Part shown: piece after piece, positions 1-4,828 of the stretch
Layout: the number at the start of each line of letters is the position of its first letter
How positions within the stretch are numbered: position 1 is the first letter of the stretch
Assembly: GCA_023415915.1 (NCBI GenBank)
Contig: JAEZIZ010000124.1
Span: 1-13,926, forward strand
Reading direction: 5' to 3'
Origin: Bacillota bacterium
Lineage (GTDB): Bacteria > Bacillota > Clostridia > Christensenellales > SZUA-584
DNA: 13,926 bases
Program-made: the position numbers and the translations under genes
Notes under the pieces: generated by a model
What the model was told of the DNA's origin: nothing
Database searches by the model: none
Seen by the model: only the letters and a program-made list of their open reading frames with translations

Positions 1-11
1 GTGTGGGGCCA

Positions 12-31
12 CCTTCTCCTCAAGGAGAAGG
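12..31. repeat. Short perfect palindrome, dispersed-repeat type
   Basis: Two 9-base arms (CCTTCTCCT and AGGAGAAGG) flank a 2-base centre, so either strand can fold into a hairpin. No T-run follows on either strand, so it is a poor intrinsic terminator. From memory, similar GGAGAAGG palindromes recur between genes in gut Clostridia genomes; only one copy is visible here, so calling it a dispersed repeat is an inference. Confidence 0.5.
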
Positions 32-45
32 CTTATACCGCATCT

Positions 46-69
46 GGCGGTCAAAGACCGCCCCTACAC
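46..69 (-). repeat. REP-like hairpin, inverted copy of the GTAGGGGCGG unit
   Basis: GGCGGTC (46-52) pairs with GACCGCC (56-62) around an AAA loop. Read on the minus strand the unit begins GTAGGGGCGG (67 to 58), the same ten bases found in direct orientation at 92-101. The two units face each other about 24 bases apart, downstream of the methyltransferase stop codon. This is the arrangement expected of small palindromic intergenic repeats. Confidence 0.6.
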
Positions 70-91
70 GCCGCAATGTTTCTTAAATATC

Positions 92-119
92 GTAGGGGCG
101 GGGTATACCCGCCCGCTAC
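92..119 (+). repeat. REP-like hairpin, direct copy of the GTAGGGGCGG unit
   Basis: GTAG (92-95) pairs with CTAC (116-119), and GGGCGGG (96-102) pairs with CCCGCCC (108-114), with one bulged G and a five-base loop. The ten-base core GTAGGGGCGG is shared in opposite orientation with the neighbouring hairpin. It lies about 20 bases beyond the methyltransferase stop and may also act as a 3' hairpin for that transcript, although no T-run is present. Confidence 0.6.
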
Positions 120-138
120 AAAATACGAAACGCTGCCG

Positions 139-846
139 CTATATCCTGCGCCCCGTCATGGCTATGAAGTTGAAGTACTTTCCGCAGCCTTTTTCAAACA
201 TATCGCTGTCTTTTATTGCGTACTCGTCGTCGCACTCCAGCCAGTCCTGCCACGCCTCGTCGGAGGTGTAATCGCGCAAGGACTCTACGCGCAGCAAAGA
301 TGATTTCTTGAAGATATCTTCCCACCAGCCAAGCGAATGCAGTGTGTCGAAGTCCTCTGGCGTAAGATACGGCCTTAAGATTTCCGGCACTTTGCCGTAT
401 TCCTCTACGGTGCCGGGAACGACTATGGCTATAAGGCCGCCCTTCTTTACGAGTGGCGCAAGATGCTTATCCATATACCCGGCGTCGTTTCCGAAATAGT
501 GGTACGAGTCGACGCTTATAGCGCAGTCGAAAAACTCCTCGGCGTAAGGCAGCTCGTGCGCCTCGGCGTGTATGGGTACTATATACTTCTCCAGCCCCGC
601 GGCCTTGAAACGCTTAAAGTTGTCCGTGGCGGATATCCACAAATCGGTAGCGAATACGTTAAGGCCGTATTCCCTGGCGAGGAATATGGAGGTAAGGCCT
701 TTGCCGCAACCTAAGTCCAGCACTCTTTCGCCCATTTTGAGCTCAAGGCCGTCCGTTAAGTCCTCGAGCAGCTTCAAACAGTTAGGGCCCATCATATTCT
801 GTTTCAAAAACTCTTTGTCGTATTTTTCGCTTTTTACAAATTTCAT
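139..846 (-). CDS. Class I SAM-dependent methyltransferase
   Basis: A 235-residue soluble protein predicted to transfer a methyl group from S-adenosylmethionine to an unidentified substrate. The Rossmann-fold SAM site is clear: motif I VLDLGCGKG (residues 42-50), an acidic residue ending the second strand (ATD, D68), motif II FDCAISVDSYHYF (106-118) and a GG turn (136-137) leading into the next strand. A helical N-terminus precedes motif I, and a Trp/acidic-rich C-terminus probably binds substrate. The ATG at 846 is chosen because GGAAAGGAAG lies a few bases upstream; an upstream extension of the frame would run through the leader terminator. Transcription appears to start about 230 bases upstream at a consensus promoter and to pass a terminator-bearing leader with a tiny reading frame, so control by attenuation is likely. 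The substrate (small molecule, RNA or protein) cannot be told from sequence. Confidence 0.87.
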   Translation of the reverse strand: MKFVKSEKYDKEFLKQNMMGPNCLKLLEDLTDGLELKMGERVLDLGCGKGLTSIFLAREYGLNVFATDLWISATDNFKRFKAAGLEKYIVPIHAEAHELPYAEEFFDCAISVDSYHYFGNDAGYMDKHLAPLVKKGGLIAIVVPGTVEEYGKVPEILRPYLTPEDFDTLHSLGWWEDIFKKSSLLRVESLRDYTSDEAWQDWLECDDEYAIKDSDMFEKGCGKYFNFIAMTGRRI

Positions 847-862
847 AGTTATCTTCCTTTCC

Positions 863-874
863 GGGCTTAAGCCC
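863..874 (-). promoter_or_regulatory. Palindrome abutting the methyltransferase ribosome binding site
   Basis: GGGCTTAAGCCC is a perfect 12-base palindrome ending immediately upstream of the GGAAAGGAAG ribosome binding site (853-862) of the methyltransferase. It could fold in the mRNA or be incidental. A second, translational layer of control is possible but unsupported by anything else visible. Confidence 0.25.
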
Positions 875-923
875 AAACCAGCCCCGCAGAAGACTCTTAA
901 AACGCCCAAGCCGTTAGGGAAGT

Positions 924-956
924 AAAAAACGGCGCGGTACAAAAACTCCGCGCCGT
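924..956 (-). terminator. Intrinsic terminator inside the methyltransferase leader
   Basis: On the minus strand ACGGCGCGG (956-948) pairs perfectly with CCGCGCCGT (937-929) around a ten-base loop, and six Ts follow at once. It is a strong Rho-independent terminator, but it lies between the promoter at 1081-1109 and the start codon at 846, so it would end transcription before the gene. That position is the signature of an attenuator. Confidence 0.85.
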
Positions 957-1035
957 GAACGTTCTTTATAATGTTTCTTTAACGAAGTTTCTGCAAGGCA
1001 AACAAGGCATTAAACATGCCGCTTAAATTTCGCTC

Positions 1036-1053
1036 TTACAGAACCGACGTCAA
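1036..1053 (-). CDS. Putative five-residue leader peptide (M-T-S-V-L)
   Basis: TTG ACG TCG GTT CTG TAA follows the ribosome binding site AGAAAGGTGG (1070-1061) with seven bases between. The predicted transcription start is only about 21 bases upstream, so this site serves nothing else. The last codons and stop form segment 1 of the proposed attenuator, which is where a regulatory leader frame should end. The weak point is the TTG start. A GTG frame nearby (1061, three codons) has its ribosome binding site too close. No matching known leader peptide is claimed. Confidence 0.42.
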   Translation of the reverse strand: MTSVL

Positions 1054-1080
1054 AAAGACACCACCTTTCTCTATATGGAA

Positions 1081-1109
1081 ATAATAAATGTTTCCCGTGC
1101 CTTTGTCAA
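1081..1109 (-). promoter_or_regulatory. Sigma-A promoter of the methyltransferase leader
   Basis: On the minus strand a perfect TTGACA (1109-1104) is followed after 17 bases by TATTAT (1086-1081). Transcription is expected to start near 1074. The spacing and hexamers are near consensus, so the promoter should be strong unless regulated, which fits control at the downstream terminator. Confidence 0.85.
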
Positions 1110-1119
1110 CGGGTGTTGA
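1106..1119. promoter_or_regulatory. Inverted repeat between two divergent -35 boxes (possible operator)
   Basis: TCAAC GGGT GTTGA is a perfect inverted repeat that overlaps the -35 boxes of both divergent promoters. Part of the symmetry simply reflects two opposed TTGA sequences, so a regulator site is possible but not required. Confidence 0.35.
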
Positions 1120-1144
1120 GGCAGAAGCTTTGGGGAGGTATAAT
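1116..1144 (+). promoter_or_regulatory. Sigma-A promoter of the nucleotidyltransferase gene
   Basis: TTGAGG (1116-1121) and a perfect TATAAT (1139-1144) are separated by 17 bases. Transcription should start near 1151, directly at the ribosome binding site, giving an unusually short untranslated leader of about 16 bases. It faces away from the methyltransferase promoter, with six bases between the two -35 boxes. Confidence 0.8.
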
Positions 1145-1166
1145 CAGGCGGGAAGGAGTGCTGTTT

Positions 1167-1952
1167 ATGGACTTAAAGGCTATATCCGAAGCGTTGAAAA
1201 GCCATCCGCTCATCAGCGCGGCGGGGTTGTGCGCATCGCCCGGCGCGGCGGAGGACGATTATAGCGACGTTGACATATTCGCGTACTGCACAGAGGTTCC
1301 GCCCGGGGAGGAAAGGGCGGCGCTGGTTTCGCGCATTGCGGCGGACTATACGCCCGGACGGGAGCGCACGCGCTGGGGCGTATGCGATCTTGCGCTTATG
1401 GACGGCAAAGAGGTATGGCTGATGTACGTAACGGAGAAAGAAACGCAGGAGGAAGCGGAGCAGGCGCTCTCGGGACTGCTGCCGGAGAGGCTCGACAACT
1501 ACTATTACCCTGTAGGCAGGCTCGCGACATTGAAGAACCTTCGCGTACTGTTCGATAAACATGGATTCCTCGCGGGGATGAAAGCAAAGCTTTCCAAATT
1601 CCCGGAAGAACTCAGGCGGGCGCTTGTGCGTTTCCACACGGAAGCGCTTTGCGATACCGAAGACATGGAGCGCGCGGCGGCAAGAGGCGACGTTCTTTTC
1701 TACCACTTCGCGCTTGATATAGCGCTCGACCACTTTCTGCAGGCGCTGTTTGCGCTTAACCGCGAGTACTTCCCGAGCAGAAAGCGGAGTATAAAGTATA
1801 TAAGCGGCTTTGAAATAAAGCCTTTGGGATGCGAACAAACGCTGCTCGATATAGCGGCATTGGGCGGCTCCACTGAAGGCGTGAGGGAGTCGTATGCAAA
1901 AATGGCGGAGCTTATAGAATGGACGCGGGCGCAGTCAGAAACGGCGCTTTGA
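1167..1952 (+). CDS. Pol-beta-like nucleotidyltransferase, DUF4037-type
   Basis: A 261-residue soluble protein. The N-terminus carries a minimal nucleotidyltransferase core: a helix, then DYSDVDIFAY with the metal-binding Asp pair D34 and D36, and a later strand GVCDLAL offering a third acidic residue (D74). The usual Gly-Ser before the Asp pair is degenerate (GLCASPG, 20-26). The C-terminal two thirds is helical, like the substrate-binding region of aminoglycoside/lincosamide nucleotidyltransferases and DUF4037 proteins, and would transfer NMP to an unknown acceptor. The ATG at 1167 is chosen because GGAAGGAG ends seven to eight bases upstream and because the -10 box at 1139-1144 excludes an upstream start in the same frame at 1113. 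It is divergent from the methyltransferase and shares its promoter region. The acceptor is unknown, and drug modification is only one possibility. Confidence 0.72.
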   Translation: MDLKAISEALKSHPLISAAGLCASPGAAEDDYSDVDIFAYCTEVPPGEERAALVSRIAADYTPGRERTRWGVCDLALMDGKEVWLMYVTEKETQEEAEQALSGLLPERLDNYYYPVGRLATLKNLRVLFDKHGFLAGMKAKLSKFPEELRRALVRFHTEALCDTEDMERAAARGDVLFYHFALDIALDHFLQALFALNREYFPSRKRSIKYISGFEIKPLGCEQTLLDIAALGGSTEGVRESYAKMAELIEWTRAQSETAL

Positions 1953-1982
1953 AACTCGGGGCGTTAATTTCTCCTGATAATA

Positions 1983-2008
1983 AAGAACCGGCGGCGAGGC
2001 CGGTTCTT
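1983..2008. terminator. Hairpin between convergent genes, probable bidirectional terminator
   Basis: AAGAACCGGC (1983-1992) and GCCGGTTCTT (1999-2008) form a ten-base stem with a six-base loop. It sits 30 bases past the nucleotidyltransferase stop and 30 bases past the stop of the opposing gene. The minus strand continues TTTATTAT, a fair T-rich tail; the plus strand tail is poorer. It probably serves the minus-strand repeat-protein gene best. Confidence 0.6.
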
Positions 2009-2038
2009 ATGGTTATGCCGTATGTTGGGACCTGCCCG

Positions 2039-2440
2039 TTATACTTCGTAAGTGTAGTTGGACGTATCGTTATATACCGCCGTACTGTCCGCGCCGGTCA
2101 TTGTATCCGTCATGCCCCAATCGTCATCGTCGTACCAGTCGTCGTCGTCAAAATCCGCAAGGGCAAAAGGAACGCCAAAGTCAAACCCTCCCGGGAAAAA
2201 GCATCTGCCGAACCTGTCACAGCACCTGCCGAAGCGGTCTATAAAGAAGCAGCGCCCAGTGGGTACTCCGAAAAACAGAGGGAATACCGGCCTCGGGAAC
2301 CGTCTTACAGGGAACCTGCGGGGGAAACGGCGGAACCCGCCGGGAAAACGCCCGCCGGGAAAACGCCCGCCGGGAAAACGTCCGCGGAATCCGCCGCGCT
2401 GCGCCATCTGCGAACCGGTTGTATCATAGCCGTCAGGCAT
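2039..2440 (-). CDS. Arg/Phe/Pro/Gly-repeat small protein, unknown function
   Basis: Not recognised as a named family. It is a 133-residue low-complexity protein: a Gly/Arg/Phe/Pro region (about 16-54) with three tandem GRFPG units, a Cys-containing middle with DRFGRC repeated twice (68-73, 75-80), then an acidic Trp tail (DDDDWYDDDDW, 98-108). There is no signal peptide or membrane segment. The basic first half and acidic end suggest self-association or binding to a polyanion. The ATG at 2440 is supported by GAGAGGAGAT eight bases upstream. Upstream lies an exact match to the sigma-K pattern, so a mother-cell product such as a spore coat or crust component is a reasonable guess. The start site, composition and terminator argue that it is a real gene rather than a chance frame. 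Confidence 0.68.
   Translation of the reverse strand: MPDGYDTTGSQMAQRGGFRGRFPGGRFPGGRFPGGFRRFPRRFPVRRFPRPVFPLFFGVPTGRCFFIDRFGRCCDRFGRCFFPGGFDFGVPFALADFDDDDWYDDDDWGMTDTMTGADSTAVYNDTSNYTYEV
2341..2385 (-). repeat. Three tandem 15-bp repeats coding GRFPG
   Basis: CGGGAAAACGCCCGC on the plus strand occurs at 2341-2355 and 2356-2370, and with a single base change at 2371-2385. Each unit encodes five residues of the GRFPG motif. Near identity at the DNA level points to recent slippage expansion, so copy number may vary between strains. Confidence 0.9.
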
Positions 2441-2492
2441 ATATATTATCTCCTCTCATAATGATTTTTACAGCATTTTGTATATGCTAATC

Positions 2493-2521
2493 TATACTAT
2501 GAGCGTAAACTGTAATATGTT
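2493..2521 (-). promoter_or_regulatory. Sigma-K-like promoter of the GRFPG-repeat gene
   Basis: On the minus strand AACA (2521-2518), 16 bases, then CATAGTATA (2501-2493) fits the published Bacillus sigma-K pattern mACm-N16-CATAnnnTA at every defined position. Transcription would start near 2486, about 45 bases ahead of the start codon. The pattern is short and AT-rich, so chance matches occur. Confidence 0.5.
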
Positions 2522-2596
2522 CTGTAACTTCTGACATGATTTTCGAATATTGGGATATATGCAGCGCGTTCATATAAGATGTTAAGGGATATGGTA

Positions 2597-2629
2597 ACGC
2601 CCCATAAAGCCAAATGCTTTATGGGGTGT
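2597..2629 (-). terminator. Hairpin downstream of the 2673-3233 gene
   Basis: CCCCATAAAGC (2600-2610) pairs with GCTTTATGGGG (2616-2626), extended outward by three further pairs including one G-T, around a five-base loop. It lies about 45 bases past the stop codon of the minus-strand gene. There is no good T-run, so it is a terminator-like hairpin of uncertain strength. Confidence 0.45.
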
Positions 2630-2672
2630 AACAGGGGCCTTAAATAATCGCGAGATTTCCTGGGTGATGCGT

Positions 2673-3233
2673 TTACAGCCGCAGCTGCCTTATTATACCG
2701 TAACCCATCTCGTCGGCCATGCGCAGCGCTTGCTCCTGTATCGCGTCAAACTGCGCGATGCTTTCAGCATAGCGCCTGTTAAGAGTTTGTACGGCCTCAT
2801 TCTCCGTCATTCTAAGGTGGTCGTACAGCATCGAACGCCATGTCTCGCTGTTCCAGAACGGGTTTATACCCGCAAGAAAGCCAGCTATGCTGTCGGCGTT
2901 TGCGAACCACGCCGCCCTTTTCTGCGCGGCGAGCGCAGAATTGCCCGCCTTCGCGGCGTTTACAAGGTCTGCGGCTATAGTAAGATGCTGCGTTAAAAGG
3001 TCGTCAAACGTCTGCGCCACGCGGTCGCCGTAAAGGGGACGGAGCGCCGCCGCGAAATCCTTAGGGTTGCGCAGCAGCCTGTCTGTAACCGGACGTATAT
3101 CGGGCAGGTTTGACGCCGCGCTTATTATAAACAGCCTCGTCCAAAACACGTGTTTCATCCACAGCCTGCGCACCGTTTCAAGCAGCTGAAGCTCGCGCGC
3201 GTCTATGAAGCCGGAATTATCGTTTTGATACAT
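2673..3233 (-). CDS. Helical protein of the clostridial family mislabelled 'acetylglutamate kinase'
   Basis: A 186-residue soluble, mostly alpha-helical protein. The pattern LWMKHVFWTR (24-33), RLLRNPKDFA (53-62), LTQHL (80-84), NAAKAGN (92-98), INPFWN (123-128) and YDHLRMTE (137-144) matches a small Firmicutes family that databases often call acetylglutamate kinase. No amino-acid-kinase motifs are visible, so that name is not supported. Three conserved-looking His (H28, H83, H139) sit in helices, which suggests a four-helix bundle, possibly metal binding (inference). The ATG at 3233 has AGGAGG six bases upstream. A sigma-K-like promoter precedes it, and the next gene, in divergent orientation, encodes a DUF2935 protein of similar helical, His/Glu-containing type. 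The function is unknown; a sporulation or stress role is plausible. Confidence 0.75.
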   Translation of the reverse strand: MYQNDNSGFIDARELQLLETVRRLWMKHVFWTRLFIISAASNLPDIRPVTDRLLRNPKDFAAALRPLYGDRVAQTFDDLLTQHLTIAADLVNAAKAGNSALAAQKRAAWFANADSIAGFLAGINPFWNSETWRSMLYDHLRMTENEAVQTLNRRYAESIAQFDAIQEQALRMADEMGYGIIRQLRL

Positions 3234-3260
3234 TATGTGCCTCCTGATATTTCGATAGAG

Positions 3261-3289
3261 TATAATATGCGCAGCCAACGCTTTCAGTG
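3261..3289 (-). promoter_or_regulatory. Sigma-K-like promoter of the 2673-3233 gene
   Basis: On the minus strand CACT (3289-3286), 16 bases, CATATTATA (3269-3261). The -10 matches CATAnnnTA exactly; the last base of the -35 (T) departs from mACm. The start of transcription would be near 3254, about 20 bases ahead of the start codon. No convincing sigma-A -35 box is placed for this gene. Confidence 0.4.
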
Positions 3290-3363
3290 ATTGGCAGCCG
3301 GTAATAGTGAACATATCAAGCAAAAAAAGTATTGCTCTCTCTACTTACTGCCCGTAACTTGCT

Positions 3364-3392
3364 AACGTTTGTCTTTGGGTATGCATATATTG
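3364..3392 (+). promoter_or_regulatory. Sigma-K-like promoter candidate of the DUF2935 gene
   Basis: AACG (3364-3367), 16 bases, CATATATTG (3384-3392). One base differs from mACm and one from CATAnnnTA. The position is right, about 30 bases before the TTG start. It is weaker than the other three members of the set. Confidence 0.3.
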
Positions 3393-3423
3393 TCATATAA
3401 ACAACCTACAGGAGGTGAGTTGA

Positions 3424-4356
3424 TTGCTGACCAGAAGAGAATTTGTTACGATGTCTGTCGACATTAATCTTTTCTTTTTACGTATAATGAAAGAACATTC
3501 GCTGTTTTTAGAGCTCGGGTTTACGCCAAAAGACAGGACCTTTGGCGAACAGGCCGCGGAATTCAGGAGAGGGTTTGAACGGCTGCTTTCCGAAGCGGTG
3601 GCTCTTGCCGACGGAAACGCAAGCGGAGCCGTGTTAAGTTCCCGCCAGGCGGCCACGCAATACACATTGGAAGCCGAACGCCTTACTAATTTTTATACGG
3701 GCGTGCCCATAGATTCCGCAATAACGAGAAGGGAATTGATGCTGCAGCCGGCGTTTGCCGAGCCGAGCCCGCAGATGGAGGAAGCCGCAGAGAGCCTTGA
3801 CCGCAGGGCGTACCAGCTGACGGCAGGCCTTGCTGAGTTTAAGGAAAAGGTGCTTGCGGACGTGCGCTCATGCAAAATGTTTACGTTGAATTACCCGCTG
3901 CTTATAGACCATATACTGCGGGAAGCGCGCTTCTTTATGAATATGCTGGTGCTCTTGGTACGACGCGAAAGCCTGAATACGCCGGAGGACCTTTTAAACC
4001 AGGAGGTGTTCTGGAACCGCATAATGGCTGAACACTCGAAGTTCATTGCCGGCCTTCTCGACCCGACAGAAGAAACGCTTATCGATTCCGCGAGGATGTT
4101 CGGCAGTGAATTCGACGAGCTTACGGCCGAAGCCGCGGAGGCTGCAAGGCGCACCGCTGACATAGCGAGAGTGACCGCGGAAAGCAGGCAGGCGACGGCG
4201 CGGCTGCGCGATTTCAAAGAAGCGGGCACAAAAGGCCTGGTGGAATGCAAGATACAGTCGATAATACTGCCGCTGCTGGGCGACCATGTGCTGCGCGAGG
4301 CGAACCATTACCTTTGCGTGCTCGGCATATGCAGGCCCGCGCAGGCGCGGCAATAA
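3424..4356 (+). CDS. DUF2935 protein with two helical repeats, hemerythrin/ferritin-like
   Basis: A 310-residue protein built from two copies of a DUF2935-type unit. Each copy starts with an Glu-His motif (IMKEHSLFL, 21-29; IMAEHSKFI, 200-208) and ends with a DHxLREA motif (DHILREA, 162-168; DHVLREA, 287-293). These paired His/Glu helices are typical of metal-binding four-helix bundles; the metal and reaction are unknown. The TTG at 3424 is preferred because a near-perfect AGGAGGTGA (3410-3418) precedes it at normal spacing. The next in-frame ATG at 3451 has no such site, and a GTG within the ribosome binding site runs straight into a stop. It is single-gene, divergent from the neighbouring helical protein, followed by a strong terminator, and has a weak sigma-K-like promoter. 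Confidence 0.83.
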   Translation: MLTRREFVTMSVDINLFFLRIMKEHSLFLELGFTPKDRTFGEQAAEFRRGFERLLSEAVALADGNASGAVLSSRQAATQYTLEAERLTNFYTGVPIDSAITRRELMLQPAFAEPSPQMEEAAESLDRRAYQLTAGLAEFKEKVLADVRSCKMFTLNYPLLIDHILREARFFMNMLVLLVRRESLNTPEDLLNQEVFWNRIMAEHSKFIAGLLDPTEETLIDSARMFGSEFDELTAEAAEAARRTADIARVTAESRQATARLRDFKEAGTKGLVECKIQSIILPLLGDHVLREANHYLCVLGICRPAQARQ

Positions 4357-4376
4357 CTGGCGATATAGTAGCCCTA

Positions 4377-4417
4377 AGGACTGGCAAAGCCGTTAAGCAT
4401 GCCAGTCCTGTTTTTTT
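4377..4417 (+). terminator. Intrinsic terminator of the DUF2935 gene
   Basis: AGGACTGGCA (4377-4386) pairs with TGCCAGTCCT (4400-4409) around a 13-base loop, followed by G and seven Ts (4411-4417). It ends 20 bases after the stop region of the DUF2935 gene. On the minus strand the same hairpin lacks a T-run, so it serves only the plus-strand gene. Confidence 0.9.
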
Positions 4418-4436
4418 ACGGCTCTGCTTGCATATG

Positions 4437-4721
4437 CTATCTGAAGACCGACGTATAGCCCTCCATGATATGGTTATGGCCTTGCATTACGGCGGTCGTG
4501 CCGCGATAGAAGTGGTAATGCCCCGAGCTTGTACCGACCGCGGGACCGGTCGGCAGATCGTACCTATGAACATGCCTGTCGTTAAAGCTTGTCTGGCCGG
4601 ATAAGCGGTGCGTATGCCCCGGCACGTCGGGGCTTGCGCTCGTTATCCCCGAATAGCGATGCGAATGAGCGTCGTCTACCGAAGTCACTCCGTTGTACTC
4701 ATGTGTATGAAGTCTCGCCAT
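4437..4721 (-). CDS. YmaF-like His-rich protein
   Basis: A 94-residue protein recognised as YmaF-like from a repeating HxH pattern (HTH, HSH, HTH, HVH, HYH, HNH), each followed by a short beta-like stretch such as YSGITS, LSGQTS or MEGYTS, with about 15-22 residues between motifs. The regular spacing suggests a small beta-repeat fold, and the HxH pairs could bind metal ions, though this is inference. There is no signal peptide. The ATG at 4721 follows GAGGGAGGTAAC; an upstream in-frame ATG (4769) lacks a ribosome binding site. A sigma-K-like element lies just upstream and would place transcription after that upstream ATG. The family is named after a Bacillus subtilis protein of unknown function. 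Confidence 0.8.
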   Translation of the reverse strand: MARLHTHEYNGVTSVDDAHSHRYSGITSASPDVPGHTHRLSGQTSFNDRHVHRYDLPTGPAVGTSSGHYHFYRGTTAVMQGHNHIMEGYTSVFR

Positions 4722-4745
4722 AATGTTACCTCCCTCGTATATATC

Positions 4746-4774
4746 ATTATTATGTTTATGTATATGCATGTGTT
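4746..4774 (-). promoter_or_regulatory. Sigma-K-like promoter candidate of the YmaF-like gene
   Basis: On the minus strand AACA (4774-4771), 16 bases, CATAATAAT (4754-4746). The -35 and CATA match with the expected spacing; the final TA of the -10 is AT here. CATA is frequent in this AT-rich stretch, so chance is a serious alternative. Confidence 0.3.
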
Positions 4775-4828
4775 ACATGGCCGGCTTTTCGGGCAGACAT
4801 GTCGATAAGCCTTTGGCGGTTTAGTATT

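Larger units (their letters stand above)
922..1074 (-). promoter_or_regulatory. Candidate ribosome-mediated transcription attenuator (leader RNA)
   Basis: Seen directly: the predicted RNA starts near 1074, has a ribosome binding site at 1061-1070 and a five-codon frame at 1053-1036, and ends in the terminator at 956-924. Two mutually exclusive pairings can be drawn. Segment 1 (1043-1035, TTCTGTAAG, the end of the tiny frame) pairs over nine bases with segment 2 (997-989, CTTGCAGAA), enclosing a small hairpin (1006-1020). Segment 2 extended (993-983, CAGAAACTTCG) can instead pair over eleven bases, two of them G-U, with segment 3 (950-940, CGGAGTTTTTG), which covers the top of the terminator's rising arm and its loop. 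A ribosome stalled on the tiny frame would cover segment 1, free segment 2 and block the terminator. The inducer is unknown, and a protein or ligand could work the same switch. Confidence 0.6.

Noticed and set aside
1..303. Open frame of 100 codons on the plus strand over the left-edge repeats
   Set aside because: It runs through three hairpin repeats and then antisense into the methyltransferase gene, has no ribosome binding site and no recognisable protein motif.
1050..1061. Alternative three-codon leader frame starting GTG at 1061 on the minus strand
   Set aside because: The AAAGG core is only about two bases from the GTG, too close for efficient initiation; the TTG frame has normal spacing and ends at the pairing segment.
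922..1074. T-box, SAM or preQ1 riboswitch as the identity of the methyltransferase leader
   Set aside because: No T-box bulge sequence, SAM-I core or preQ1 pseudoknot pattern was seen; the length and the ribosome binding site with a tiny frame fit attenuation better. An unknown ligand-binding RNA cannot be excluded.
1113..1166. Upstream extension of the nucleotidyltransferase start
   Set aside because: The -10 box TATAAT lies inside this stretch, so the mRNA would begin after it; the ATG at 1167 has the proper ribosome binding site.
3261..3266. TATAAT on the plus strand as a sigma-A -10 box for the DUF2935 gene
   Set aside because: No matching -35 hexamer lies 16-18 bases upstream, and the position is better explained by the minus-strand CATATTATA element.
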